From Plasmodiophora brassicae (lineage: Eukaryota; Endomyxa: Phytomyxea; Phytomyxea; Plasmodiophorida), in the NCBI GenBank assembly GCA_036867785.1, contig CP145427.1, forward strand, positions 434,001-498,000: 64,000 bases of DNA, given 5' to 3'. Within the stretch, counting starts at the first letter, position 1; every line of letters begins with the position of its first letter. Under the pieces are notes generated by a model. The model did no database searches. It worked only from the letters and a program-made list of their open reading frames with translations, and was not told the DNA's origin. Of the stretch, positions 10,200-20,700 are shown piece after piece. A program made the position numbers and the translations under genes.

Positions 10200-10860
10200 T
10201 TTGGACCTTATCCATGGCCCCAAGCTAACCTGCACGCCTCTTAAGTCGTCGCAGCGGATCCCCGGAAAGAGTGTCTCGCCGGCCGTGTGGGCAGGACCTG
10301 CGCCTCCATGAGCTAGGCAGGGTATTGGACAGACTGGCGCGCGCGGCAAACGTCGTCGTCGTTGCCGTGCCCGACAAGAAGCAGGGAAATCCCGTTACTC
10401 GAAGGAAGCAACTGGAACGATACCGCAGTTTCGAATAGCTTCGCAATGTGGAGAAGAACACGATGTGGGATATTGAGTAGCCCGTGGACGCTCAGCTGCG
10501 GAAACGGATCATCGTAACTCGTGTCGACTGATGATGACCCAGTCCAAAACGTGGCCGATCTGCTCCCTGTGGATGCGCGTCCTGGTTCACCAGTCGACAC
10601 GAGTTACGATGATCCGTTTCCTCAGCTGAGCGTCCACGGGCTACTCAATATCCCAGATCGTGTTCTTCAGCACATTTCGAAGCTATTCGAAACCGCGGTA
10701 TCGTTCCAGTTGCTTCCGTCGAGTAACGGGATTTCCCTGCTTCTTGTCGGGCACGACAGCGACGACGACGTTTGCCGCCCACACGGCCGGCGATACACTC
10801 TTTCCGGGGATCCGTTGCGACGACTTAAGAGGCGTGCAGGTTAGCTTGGGGCCATGGATA
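10200..10860. repeat. Large inverted duplication of the unknown ORF family
   Basis: Arm 10200-10530 and arm 10592-10860 are inverted copies at high identity around a 61-bp spacer. Arm 2 lacks about 55 bp present in arm 1. Each arm codes outward for the same product fragment, recognisable by DDPFPQLSVHGLL and FQLLPSSNGISLLLVGH. The minus copy reads 10600-10313 and the plus copy 10521-10844. A third, more complete copy lies at 14870-15709. The arrangement can fold into a long hairpin. Confidence 0.85.
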
Positions 10861-10980
10861 AGAGCCAGTGACGATGGTCGCAGATCGCGTTCTTCTCCAC
10901 GATCAGGCAAGCTGATGCAACAGGCGCTTTGACCGGGTCTATCGGGGTACCGAGCATGAAATTCAGCAATAGCTTTTAGT

Positions 10981-11330
10981 CTAGCCCCCAGTCCCATGGA
11001 GGTTGCCCGCGGGTTCCCTGGTGCGGTCGGACGAGGAGTATCCTTCCCAGTCTATGAGGTACCGCAGCCGCCCCGACAGGTATCGGGAATGAAGGATCGA
11101 AAAATGAACATGGACGCTGGTCATCATTTTCCAATACAATAGGCGGTGGTGGCGGCTGGAGGCGACGTCGCGCACGGAAGGACATTAATACGGTTCCAGT
11201 TGTGACACATGGACCACGTTATGTAGACGCGAGGTAGGAGGCAGTTTCACTTCGTAGGCGACAGGGTTAACGGTGCGAACAACTTGGAAGGCATGACTGA
11301 TCGTGACATGTTGACGGGCTAACAGCAGTC
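10981..11330 (-). pseudogene. Chromovirus (Ty3/gypsy) pol 3' remnant: integrase tail plus chromodomain
   Basis: Minus-strand 11330-11185 encodes an integrase C-terminal end typical of chromodomain gypsy elements (QVVRTVNPVAYEVKLPP, HNVVHVSQLEPY). After a stop, another frame at 11090-10981 shows a chromodomain core (LRYLIDWEGYSSSD, then EPAGNL). The parts are in different frames and the upstream polymerase is missing, so this is a decayed fragment. It is not part of the intact element at 17.5-22.8 kb, whose sequence differs. Confidence 0.7.
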
Positions 11331-11411
11331 GTCGCCGTTCCGCCCGCCTCGTTCCGTCTCTGTCTGCCCGTCCCGCCTGCCGTCCCTGTCTGCCAACTGG
11401 CCGTATTCGCG

Positions 11412-12283
11412 ATGTCAACCCGCGAGGACCAGATCGCCGCGCTGTCCCAGCATGTCCGGGACGTCACGCTCACTATCAACGACATCCTTCACCAGCTGAA
11501 AGCAATGCAGTCTGTCGTGGCCGACGGGGTCGAAGATGTCGTGGGGACAGCGATAAATCGAGCGCTAGCCCGAAGAGTCGACGCTGTCGAACGAGCCGTC
11601 GGCGACACCCCGACACATCGTCGACCACCCGATCCACTTGCCCCGATTTACCGGGCGTATCCGCAACTGTTCCACCAATTCACGTGACTTTCTGAAATGC
11701 CGCTGCAGGTTCCGATCGTCGTTGGCGACCTGACTCCCGCCGGCGGCGCGCACAGCGCGCCCTTCTGAACTCGCTGGAAGGCCCGGCGTTGGAAGTCTAT
11801 TTCGGGCTGCCTGACGACGCGTGTCGGGTCGCCGACGACGGAACCTGCAGCGTCCTCTTGACAGGCCTTGCAGAAAGTCACGTGAATTGGGGGAACAGAC
11901 GTCGCGGATACGCCCCGTAAATCGGGGCAAGTGGATCGGGTGGTCGACGATGTGCCGGGGTGTCGCCGACGGCTCGTTCGACAGCGTCTTGTCGGGCGCG
12001 AGAAGGACGTGGACGTCAAGGAGCAAACGGCGGCGCAAGAGGTCATGAGCCGAGCTCCGGTGGGCCGAGGGAACGCGGCGCCAGAAGCCACGGCCAGGGC
12101 TCGGCTGGAGGCAGAGATCGCGGGCCTGAAGGAGGAGCTGCGGGCGGCGGGCGCCAGGGCCCAGACCGCAGCGATGCACGGGCCGGCGGTACGCGTGCGG
12201 TATGCAGCAGCGGCGAGCTGGCAAGCGGGACGGGCGAGGCGCCGGTGCGCGATCGAGGGGACGGCGAGCGCCTCCGGGCCGGG
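11412..12283 (+). pseudogene. Broken gag-like ORF
   Basis: The frame at 11412-11687 starts MSTREDQIAALSQHV and looks like a helical gag N-terminus. A different frame follows with LEGPALEVYFGLPDDA (about 11762-11830). A further Ala/Arg/Glu-rich coiled-coil stretch (EAEIAGLKEELRAAG) covers about 12040-12170. Frames change repeatedly, and an internal inverted repeat has scrambled part of it. The last codons before 12284 stay open up to the TTA target site of the Harbinger-type insertion. The assignment to a retroelement gag is inferred from the adjoining chromovirus pol fragment. Confidence 0.4.
11580..11995. repeat. Inverted repeat inside the gag-like remnant
   Basis: Arm about 11580-11700 and arm about 11870-11995 are imperfect reverse complements (both contain the stretch coding around TCGACCACCCGATCC and its complement), with a spacer of about 170 bp. 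It probably arose by inverted duplication within a decayed retroelement. Confidence 0.75.
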
Positions 12284-12369
12284 TTAGAGCATCCCCAACC
12301 CGTAGCTATTTCCCTAGCTATAGTCAAAATTTAGCTAGAAAACAGCCCCACCCGGGCTAGCTATCGCTA

Positions 12370-13219
12370 CTACCTCTGTTTCACAAAAAGACGGTGATTC
12401 TCCGTTTTACGCAGTTTCAAAAAAAGACGGTGATTTGTGGTTGAAGGCACGCCAACGCAGGCCCAAGGTAGAAATGACTTGGTACTGAGTGGCGAACATA
12501 CTAATGCTGATCGGGTGAGCATTACCGAATAAAATTGCTTCACGAGTTGTAGTTATCATTGTTGAATGATCTTCTGCGCGAACTCGATGACGTGGGCAGG
12601 TCAAGACGTCAGTAAGCTTGCCTTCACGACGGAGCTTGGACTTGCCGATGTGCGGCGCCTTGTATCGGTTCGATCCAGCTACCCGCATTGTTCAATCATT
12701 GACATCTGCAGCGACAGGAAAATGTCGGTTAGAGTCTCGCAGCCGAGGCTCCCGAACGACTGCACCGTCGCCGCGATGAGCTCACCAATGTTGCGCTGCT
12801 CCAGCTGATGCTTCAGGTACTCAACTACCATGCGTCGTTGGTCATCAGAGAGATTGGGCTTTCCTCTCAACGACGCATCTGCGTGGCAACCACCGCGGTC
12901 AGTGTGTGCGTCTGTTCTAGGGATGGAGAGAATCGCTTTATGGGGCTGGCTGTCATGAAGATCATGACCATTGGCTCCGCTATGAACTTGTTCGCCCATC
13001 GCAGCTACCATAAGTCGCTCTTTGCGACACACGAGAAAGCGACGCAATTCGGGCCCAAATTTTGGGCCACGCAGAGCACCTTCAAAATTTAGAACTGCGC
13101 GGCTGTATTGCTCTTCTCAAAGTCTTACAGAGCATATGCTTCAATACCGTAAATATCCAAGAATGGCCTTAATCTTTCGATGTTTCACAAATCACCGTCT
13201 TTTTGTGAAACAGAGGTAG
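12370..13219 (-). mobile_element. Mariner-like (plant MLE/Stowaway type) element nested in the Harbinger remnant
   Basis: The 850-bp element has 30-bp perfect terminal inverted repeats starting CTACCTCTGTTTCAC. This is close to the Stowaway/plant mariner terminus CTCCCTCCGTTTC. It is flanked by TA on each side (12368-12369, 13220-13221). A second copy of the terminal motif sits just inside the left end (about 12414-12439). It encodes only the N-terminal half of a transposase, so it is non-autonomous. Confidence 0.85.
12679..13047 (-). pseudogene. Truncated mariner-type transposase, HTH region only
   Basis: The 122-codon frame contains a helix-turn-helix-like segment (RGKPNLSDDQRRMVVEYL, then IAATVQSFGSLGCETLTDIF). 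It resembles the N-terminal DNA-binding domain of plant/oomycete mariner transposases, where a 'RGK..LSD.QR' opening is typical. The DDD catalytic domain is absent, and the frame ends at a stop well before it would begin. Confidence 0.55.
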
Positions 13220-13490
13220 TATATTTTTTGACTTGCCTCGCCATTTCGGCGCGAAATAGCTAGGCAAGCAAATCTCTAGCCACGGAGTTGCGCACATTTT
13301 GTCTGACTGGGAGATCGTGGGGACGGCCTCGTGGTTCCTGTTGATCGAGGGAACCATGGGCGATATGAGGCGAAGAACGGTCGTACAGGCTCGGAGTGGG
13401 CCGGAAAGGAGGGCATGTCGTCGGTGCGTGCCTATGTTGTCATTTCCCATGATCCTGGTGTAAGAAACGGGCAGAAATCAAACGAACGTA

Positions 13491-13936
13491 TTAGCTACAA
13501 GCGTCAGCACACCCGTACGCGATGATTCGCATGGCTGCTACAACTTTCTGCCGAGTTATACCTGGAAGCCCGCCGGTGAATGAGTGGTTCTTTTCTGAAA
13601 CCATGGATCTTGTCCAAGGTCCCCGTCCATGGTCTCGCGAACAAACGTTTCTACGGAAGCGCCGCCTGAACATACAGATCAGAGGTGTTCGTTGTACATC
13701 GCACCTGCAGCAAATTATTCGCGGATGTTTCCTTCCGTACCGTATTCAGAGTTTCGTTCAGCATTGGGCCTGCGACAGTGTCTGGACCCACCAGATACGG
13801 GTTTCTGCTTCTTCTTGCTCGTGTGGTGTCGCCAGGCTAGCTCGAGAAACTGGATATTCGCCTCAGAAGCCTCTTCGAACGACGCCAGTGCTGTCATTGA
13901 AACGGAATCGAGGATTACATCCGACGACAAGCGCAA
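13491..13936 (-). pseudogene. PIF/Harbinger transposase N-terminal remnant
   Basis: Two overlapping minus-strand frames carry family marks. One has an N-terminal helical part with KPVSGGSRHCRRPNAERN (about 13790-13735). The other has EHLFRRRFRR followed by GITRQKVVAAMRIIAYGCAD (about 13672-13510), the conserved 'QK..AA.R.LAYG' segment before the DDE nuclease. A frameshift separates them and the catalytic part is missing, so it is inactive. Confidence 0.6.
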
Positions 13937-14071
13937 TGGGCAGGAAATGCTGGCACAGTAAAGTAGCTATGGCTATCACCGGATGGGGATTGGGAAAATA
14001 GCGATCGCCAAAATTGCCGCAAAACGGACATTTTAGCTATGGCTATGGCTAGCCGGGTGGAGATGCTCTTA

Positions 14072-14453
14072 GGCATCTCCAACGCTAGGGGCTATTCTAT
14101 TGCTATCGCGGCCTCCGGAAGTAAAAATAGCCCCGCTTAGAAACTCCGGACACATTGCTACCCACCGCGGCAGCTGTCAAACGCTATCGCTATCCAATGG
14201 ATCCTCGTGATAAACGACTGCCAGCCAATGCCGCCCCCGAGCCGGCCCCCCACCTCTAATTTGGGAGCCACCATGCGGGGCGCAAATCGGCTTAGAACTC
14301 CGTAGCGACGGACCTCCAATCCTTGCTATTTCGGACGAAATAGCAAGGATCGCGGACATTCTATCCTATCTATAGCAATTTGGTCCGCGGTGGGAGGGAT
14401 AGAAACGTTCTATCAAGGTTAGAAATAGCAATAGCAACCGCGTTGGAGATGCC
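14072..14453. mobile_element. Harbinger-type MITE directly beside the larger element
   Basis: The 382-bp element has ends GGCATCTCCAACGC...GCGTTGGAGATGCC. Its terminal repeats are related to those of the 12287-14068 element. Flanks are CTTA on both sides (14068-14071 and 14454-14457), i.e. a TTA-type duplication shared with the neighbour on the left. It holds no coding sequence and is rich in GCTAT-type repeats. Confidence 0.75.
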
Positions 14454-14457
14454 CTTA

Positions 14458-14870
14458 CCCGTCAAGAAGCTGATCGATGACCTCAAGGAGTGCGCGGAGG
14501 ATCCGTGGAAAGATCGCGAGGCAGGTACGTGAAGACCCGGCTGATCAACGGAGCCATATTGTCGCTGGTCCGACGCCTGGACGCGAGTCGGGAGGACGTG
14601 GGGAACTATGTGCTGTCCAGATGCATGCACCCTGCCGTGCGGGCGCGCGTCGGGGCGTCGACGTGGCTGACGTCATTGCAGATTGACAAACAATGGGAAG
14701 AACGAAAGTCGCGTCGACGTGCTGCAATCAGGGGTGGTGATCCCCTGGCGACTGGCGGTGATCAAGAAAGTATTTATTCCCACAAATGTTTATGGTGCAT
14801 GACTACAGTGAGGGAGACCAAATTAGTCTACGAACGAACCTTAGTTGTGTCCCGACGTCGCTGCTGATAT
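14458..14870 (+). pseudogene. Continuation of the ORF interrupted by the Harbinger/MITE insertion
   Basis: Right of the MITE the sequence is again GC-rich and reads VKKLIDDLKECAEDPW in frame 1. It then reads in frame 0: YVKTRLINGAILSLVRRLD and MHPAVRARVGASTWL. Removing both elements and one TTA would join the frame left of 12284 to this one through Leu, which suggests a single helical ORF was interrupted. Its identity is unknown; one frameshift remains. Confidence 0.35.
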
Positions 14871-15440
14871 CGATATTGCTGTCAGGCGAAACATCATCCG
14901 ACGAAATCGGTGAAGCAACGTGTCCCGGTGCGGAGGAAGGAGGCCATGGGTGGGAACCAATCCGAGGCGTCGACCATGGTCATTCGACCTTATCCATGGA
15001 CCCAAGATAACCTGCACGTCTCCGATTAGGCCTTCACATGAGCGGATCCCCGGAATCAGTGTCTCGTCCGTGTGGACAGGACCTGCGCCTCCGACGTGAG
15101 TTGGACGACGTCGGCGTTGGCAAGGTCGCGCCCTCGCCCGGCTGTTCGGAACGTGACTATATGATGCACAACAGTAGCTCCTGCAATAACCACAGGGTAT
15201 TGGGTAGACTGGCGCGCGCGGCAAACGTCGTCGTCGCTGCCGTGCCCGACAAGAAGCAGGGAAATCCCGTTCCTCGAAGGAAGCAACTGGAACGATACCG
15301 CGGTTTTGAACAGCTTCGCAATGTGATCCAGAACACGATCTGGGATATCGAGTAGGCCGTGGACGCTCAGCTGAGGGAACGGATCATCGCAACTCGTGTC
15401 GCCCGATGAGCCAGGACGCGCATCGCCCTCGGACGCTTCT
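14870..15440 (-). repeat. Third copy of the unknown repeat family
   Basis: This stretch aligns by eye to 10080-10530 in the same orientation. Shared landmarks include CCTTATCCATGG, GCGGATCCCCGGAA, GACTGGCGCGCGCGGC and the GTGGACGCTCAGCTG region. It carries about 100 bp that are missing from the 10.2-kb copy. Confidence 0.8.
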
Positions 15441-15709
15441 CTAGTGTGAGGCGGGGACCCGATCACGATGGCGTACGGGATCAGACCGCCGATGCTATCC
15501 ATGCAGACCGCCGCATCGATTTCATCATAGGACGTGTAACCGGCGAGCAGGTATGGCGGGTGCGAGCAGATGGTACGCGCGTTCGGCAACCAGACCTGGT
15601 GGACGAGCGCCGAATCCAACGCCGTGAAGCGGACGCGATAGTCCCGCCCGAACAGCGGCGCGCCAGCGAACTTTGCAACTTCCATGACCACCCTGTCGTT
15701 CACCGACAT
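15056..15709 (-). CDS. 217-aa ORF of the unknown repeat family, longest copy
   Basis: It starts at ATG 15709 (MSVNDRVVMEVAKFAGAP) and ends at 15056. Landmarks are DYRVRFTALDSALVHQVWLP, YTSYDEIDAAVCMDSIGG, DDPFPQLSVHGLLDIPDRVL and FQLLPSRNGISLLLVGHG. No signal peptide, membrane span or known domain is visible. Conservation of the central block in three copies suggests a protein under selection in the past, or the coding part of an unclassified mobile element. Whether this copy is expressed cannot be judged. Confidence 0.45.
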   Translation of the reverse strand: MSVNDRVVMEVAKFAGAPLFGRDYRVRFTALDSALVHQVWLPNARTICSHPPYLLAGYTSYDEIDAAVCMDSIGGLIPYAIVIGSPPHTREASEGDARPGSSGDTSCDDPFPQLSVHGLLDIPDRVLDHIAKLFKTAVSFQLLPSRNGISLLLVGHGSDDDVCRARQSTQYPVVIAGATVVHHIVTFRTAGRGRDLANADVVQLTSEAQVLSTRTRH

Positions 15710-16728
15710 TCTTCCGATTGGTAAGGCCGCGGTCCGCCGAGCCGTACCGGCCGCCGGGCGCGGCGCTCTGAAAACCGCCCGAAATCGCCCACCCTCAAGG
15801 TGGCCGGATCACTCGCCACCACCCCAGGCCGGGTCTGGGCCCTGAACCGACACCGTGCCCTGGTCAGTGCCCACGTGTCGGGCTCGGTCGTGCAACGAAA
15901 CGCTGGCGCGGCTCAAGGCGCCGCAGAGCTCCGGTGCGAAGGCCGGTCGACGTCGAGGGTCTGTACGAGGAGTCCAACCGAGACGCTGGGCAACAGGATG
16001 ACCCGGGGTAACGTCGGCGGCAATACGTCGGCGGCGACCAGCAGGTCACCTGATCCGAGTTGCCCTCCAGGTGGACGCTTATGTCCAGCAGCGACGCGAA
16101 GCGCTAGCCATGTGCAGCGGGTGGATTCTGGACTACGACCCCCATGTCGTTCGTCAGCCGGTGGCCGGGCGTCCACTGCACGCGGCCACATTGACTGGCA
16201 TGGTCTGCAGAGTTCGCGTTCCGTACCGGAGGAACCGGCGCCAGCCTGGACGAGCCACTCACTCGCCGGGTCCGAAAACGTGCCGGTTTCGGCGACCGTG
16301 GTTGGAGGAATGAAGCGTGATGTTCAGAATGAATTGACAGAGTGAGTAAATGACGCCATATGATCAATGACGTAATGATCCATAACAATGGGTTCAACAG
16401 GACAGGAAGAGTGCGGGAAGTGGCGGACCACTCGGACTCCGTGACACCGTGAAGGAGTCTGATCGCAGTCCGCACGGAGTTCGACGCCGGGTCTCCCGGA
16501 GTGCACTCGAATCCGAATGCCTACCTCGGCGGCAGCGTCTCAGGTGCGAATTGGGATCTGTCCCTTGTCCTCGTTTACCTCATTGCTGTCGGCGTTTCAG
16601 TTGCTCGCGGAATGCAGACTCATGAAGGGTGCCTGCCATGATGGCGGATAATCGAATCGTTAACTCTGGTGGCGACGATGGGACGGCAACTGGCTTGGCT
16701 GATACACTCATATCGAGTGTGTCGAAAT
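15710..16728. other. Stretch without a supportable gene
   Basis: Short overlapping frames only, with no domain or splice pattern I can defend. The left part (to about 16300) is GC-rich and may be decayed coding or retroelement sequence; the right part is more balanced in composition. Confidence 0.5.
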
Positions 16729-16941
16729 TTATTCCCCATGCATGAATCCGCGCACCGGGAGCGTCTAACTGGTATGGCCTTCGATGGCCAGTACATTCGT
16801 GACGGTGTTCCTGCAGTTATTCGTGACATCGTTCAGATGACACGATGTCACGAACAACTGCAGGAACACCGTCACGAATGTACTGGCCATCGAAGGCCAT
16901 ACCAGTTAGACGCTCCCGATACTCGGATTCATGGGGAATAA
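16729..16941. repeat. Near-perfect palindrome with arms of about 100 bp
   Basis: Arm 16729-16832 and arm 16842-16941 are reverse complements with a 9-bp centre and only small differences (for example CGCACCGG opposite ATACTCGG). The ends read TTATTCCCCAT and ATGGGGAATAA. It would extrude as a long hairpin; it is probably a foldback or MITE-like insertion without coding capacity. Confidence 0.9.
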
Positions 16942-17511
16942 AAGGCATCCAGACCGCGTTCGTCATGAGTGCGCCTGCGGTTGGAGCCAATCCCGTTTGG
17001 TGCTAGCTGAATCTGGAGCGGGAAGCGGGTGGCTCCAGGTCCCCAGGACGCACACGCGACGTTCGCTGACCTGTTTGGACAATCGCGTCGATCGTGCCGT
17101 CATTGTTCAGGTGCCGGGAGAGGACGTAAGGTCTCCTGCGGTCGACTGGCAACAAGCAAGTGCTCGGCCGAGGCATGATATCGCGTCTGTTGAACGGTAT
17201 CCGGCGGATCGCATCCCCATGCCGGCAAGACGCGCGTCCTGTCACGTGCAGGCATACACTGTCTGGCGACGGCGACGTTTACGCGTCATCATATCAGCCC
17301 TGTGATCGTCGCTCGCCAGGCGATCCTGCTTATGTACCCCCTGCCATCGACCATGGGCGCGAAGCTGGGACAGCGGCGCGACTCTCCGTGCCAACCGTTC
17401 TGTCCGGTATACAGGTCCAGCGAGGCACCACCAGCCAGCCGGTCAGGAGCTCCAATTCTGTGCATTCTCATTACAAAGGACGGCGCTTGCTCATTCCTGG
17501 TGTTTGCTGCG
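16942..17511. other. Left flank of the LTR retrotransposon, no clear gene
   Basis: Frames of 60-124 codons exist on both strands but none shows a family signature. The last five bases (17507-17511, CTGCG) are the target duplication of the LTR element. Confidence 0.5.
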
Positions 17512-17708
17512 TGTGCTAACGCCGCCGCTGCCCACTACGGGGGCGGTCGGTCGCAAGAGTCGGCGCCTGGTGATATAACGAACTGATGTATTTGGACAGG
17601 ATCGTCACAGCAAGGGCCGCTGCGGGGTCGAGTACGGTCATGATCATGTGACCGGGTGGCAGCAGCATCTGAGCAGCATCATCTGAGTACTGGTACTCTG
17701 GATGAACA
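17512..17708 (-). repeat. LTR, downstream (3') copy in element orientation
   Basis: The 197-bp LTR is identical to 22651-22847, with TG/CA termini. The adjoining interior bases form the polypurine tract on the minus strand. Confidence 0.97.
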
Positions 17709-17718
17709 CTCCCCGTGT
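17709..17718 (-). promoter_or_regulatory. Polypurine tract for plus-strand priming
   Basis: On the minus strand the bases just before the downstream LTR read ...CACGGGGAG. This is purine-rich and abuts the LTR, as expected for the second-strand primer of an LTR retroelement. Confidence 0.6.
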
Positions 17719-20700
17719 TAGAAATCTGCTAACAGTCGTGAGCAGAGCGGGTCTCCTTCGGCTTGTCGTTCGAGGAAGGCCCTGACGATATCAGGAACAT
17801 CGGCCGCCATGACCGAGTAAGGTTCCCATGAATTGTCGGTGGCATCGAATCCGATCCAGTTGATCAGTAGTTCAGTGTCACCTGACGTAGAGTTGACTCG
17901 AATGTCCTCGACTGCGTTGACTTGGTAAGCCACGCCGGTGAGCGCGATGTTGTGCTTCAGGGAAGAGGTGACATTCAAGTGCGCATCTGCATAGAACATT
18001 AAGCGCTGGGCGTGTACATCTGAGATACGATCAGTCAAGAGATCTCGAACTCGATACACCCAGTCGTTGCTGGTGTCGATAATCTGGGCAGGTCCAGTCC
18101 AGTTGTACTCGGACTTGGAGTGCTTGCCATGGTTGGCCACGAGAACATAGTCGCCCGTCGTGAAGTTGATCTCGCGAACATTGCGTCGGCGACGCCGGGC
18201 GCGTTGCTTGAGATCACGTAGATGGGTGCGTGTACGTGCCACTGCTTTGTGCATGTCCTCGAGAGAATCGATAAGTTCCGTCGTCATTTCCTTTAGACGG
18301 TCAGGGGTCAACGGTACGTCGATAACCGCGTCGATGCGTTTGTTGAAGATAATCGAGATAGGTGTCGAGGGTGGCAAACCCGTAAACATCGTGACAGGCG
18401 CGTAGCCCACACTTGATCGAACAGTGTGATTTACCGTCATGTTGATCAGCGGAAGGACATACGGCCAATCCTGGAATGGAAGATTTAGCTCGGAGAGGAG
18501 GGACTTCAGCAGAAAGAGAAGCCGCTTGTTGACAACCTCAACCGTGCCGTTCGCCCAAGGTGTGTAGGCAGTTGTGAAATGATGGTTGCAGTGTAACCGG
18601 CTATTAAGCTCGGCGATAACCGCGTTTTTGAAGTGTGTGCCGCGGTCAGAGACATGTTGGAAAACAATGCCGAAACGTTTGAACCAATCCAGAAGAGATT
18701 CGGCGACAACGCTGTGATCCGCGAATTGACAAGGAATTAACTCGACGAATGCCGTGGCGTCGTCCTTCAGAACCAGAACATAACGAAGTTGATGAGAATC
18801 GCCTGGACGAGGTTTGGATAAGAACAGAAAGTCATAGTGGATGACCTTATTGGGCTTGTCCGCATGCATAGCCGTGCCAAAAGGTCGGGGAATCATCGAA
18901 TCTTTGTTGCGTAGGCAGTGTAAGCATTTGTCCACAAATGCACGAACAAAGGAATCCAGATCAGGCCACCAGAAGAGTTGTGCGATGCTCGAAATAGTCG
19001 ATGCAGCAGGTTGATGACCAGACAGTCCCATATGTGAAATCACTGCGATGCGTAGCTGCAGTGCATGTGATGGTACCCAGAGTTGATTGTCTGGAGTACG
19101 CCAGCCAGATTCCGGGCTAAGGTGGAGAGACATGTCCCCTTCGAGTTGGAGAATATCGGAAACGGCAGATAGGTCGTGTTGGCGAATGTAGTCGGTCTGA
19201 GCGTTACTAATCTCGTCGACAGACGGCCAGATAAACTCATCGGTCATCTTGTAATCGTCGAAGTCAAGATTAATTGCCATATGACGAATAGAACGGAACG
19301 ATGGAGGGGAAAATGAGGAGAGTGGTTGCAGGGCGACGCCCCACCGCGTGGCGAGGTCGGCCCAAACGTTGTCCTCCCCAGCAATGTGCTCAATGTGAAA
19401 ATCTAGGTCGATAATCTGAAGTCGCCAGCGCTCCAAGCGATCGCCGGTCGTCCGACTAATTCGTGCAACCGAGGCTGGGTTCAGAATGAAAACCAAATTA
19501 CGGTGGTCTGTGAAGATTCGAAGTGCCAGCTTTGACATAGAGATGAAGTGTCTGAGGCGATAGCAGCCTTCAATGATGGCGTAGGCCTCCTTCTCAATGG
19601 TCGCCCACTTCAATTGAGAACCACGGAATGTCCCCGAGATGAACGACAAAGGTTCGTGGTGTTGCTCACCGTACGGGAGATCAATATCTTCCGGAGGGAT
19701 CTGCGACAGGAAAACAGACCAGAAACGGTCACTCGCATCCGGAAAGAGACACATGATCCATTCGTCCTTGGGGTGCGCCAGCGTCATGGCCTCCGATAGT
19801 CGATGCTTCAGAGAATTGAAACTGGTGAGATGGTCAGTGGTCCAGCCGATGTCGGCTAAACGAACTCGACGTAGGTGTGATTTCTTCAGACTGCTGACAG
19901 AACGAGAAGCGGACAGAAGTAGATCCTGTAGCGGATGAACATGTGCCGCGAATTGAGGGATAACAGAACGGACCCAATTGAGGCCCGAGAGGAACTGTTG
20001 GAGATCAGCAGCCGTGATAGGAGTTGATAGATCGTGCAAGGCGTTGAGATACGAGCGATCGAACGACACTCCATCAGCGGATATAACGCGACCGCACCAT
20101 GTCACTGAAGTGAGATATAACTGGCAGCGATCAGGGTTGAGTTTAACTCCAAACTCGTCGAAAGCGTTGAGAAGAGATTCGAGTGTGTCCATGTAGGCTC
20201 CGAATCCAGATACGTAGCCGAGGATATCGTCGATCCAGAGTAGGGCGCAGATATATAGAAGTTTCCCCAACACCTGTTGCATTCCCGCCTGGAACGCAAA
20301 CACGCAATCAGCGATTCCCTGGATGATGCGCCTGGGTGTAAACGTGGCGATGTGCGTCATGAACGAGCAGGCCTCCTGCGAATCAGGGTGCAACGGAAAT
20401 TGCCAATAGCCTTTAAAGGCATCGAACAGCATGAAGATGGTCGCGGAACGTAGGTAGGTCAGGATGATGTCGATGTGAGGCATCGGCCATGCAATGCGTT
20501 CGGTCTGTTTGTTGACGGCTTCATTGATGTCGACGGTCAGCCGATGGCCGCGAACCTCCGTGTCCTTCTTGTCGACGACCAGACACGGCGACGCGTACCT
20601 GCTGTGCGGATTGCGGTACACAAAATCGTTTTCCGCCAAGGTTCCTACGTGATCATCCATGAATTTTTGATGTTCGAGGGTATACCTTCGTGTTCGGCAA

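Larger units (their letters stand above)
12287..14068 (-). mobile_element. PIF/Harbinger-type DNA transposon remnant, TTA target duplication
   Basis: The element is bounded by related terminal inverted repeats beginning GAGCATC(C/T)CCA. It is flanked on both sides by TTA (12284-12286 and 14069-14071), the usual Harbinger target. Inside, on the minus strand, is a decayed transposase N-terminal half (13936-13491). The catalytic DDE half is gone and the space holds a nested mariner-like element (12370-13219). Confidence 0.75.

Noticed and set aside
12660-12680. GGTTCGATCC-like sequence, also at 24366-24376, as a tRNA T-loop
   Set aside because: No matching acceptor stem, D-arm or anticodon arm around either site; the first is inside a transposon, the second inside the Iwr1 coding exon.
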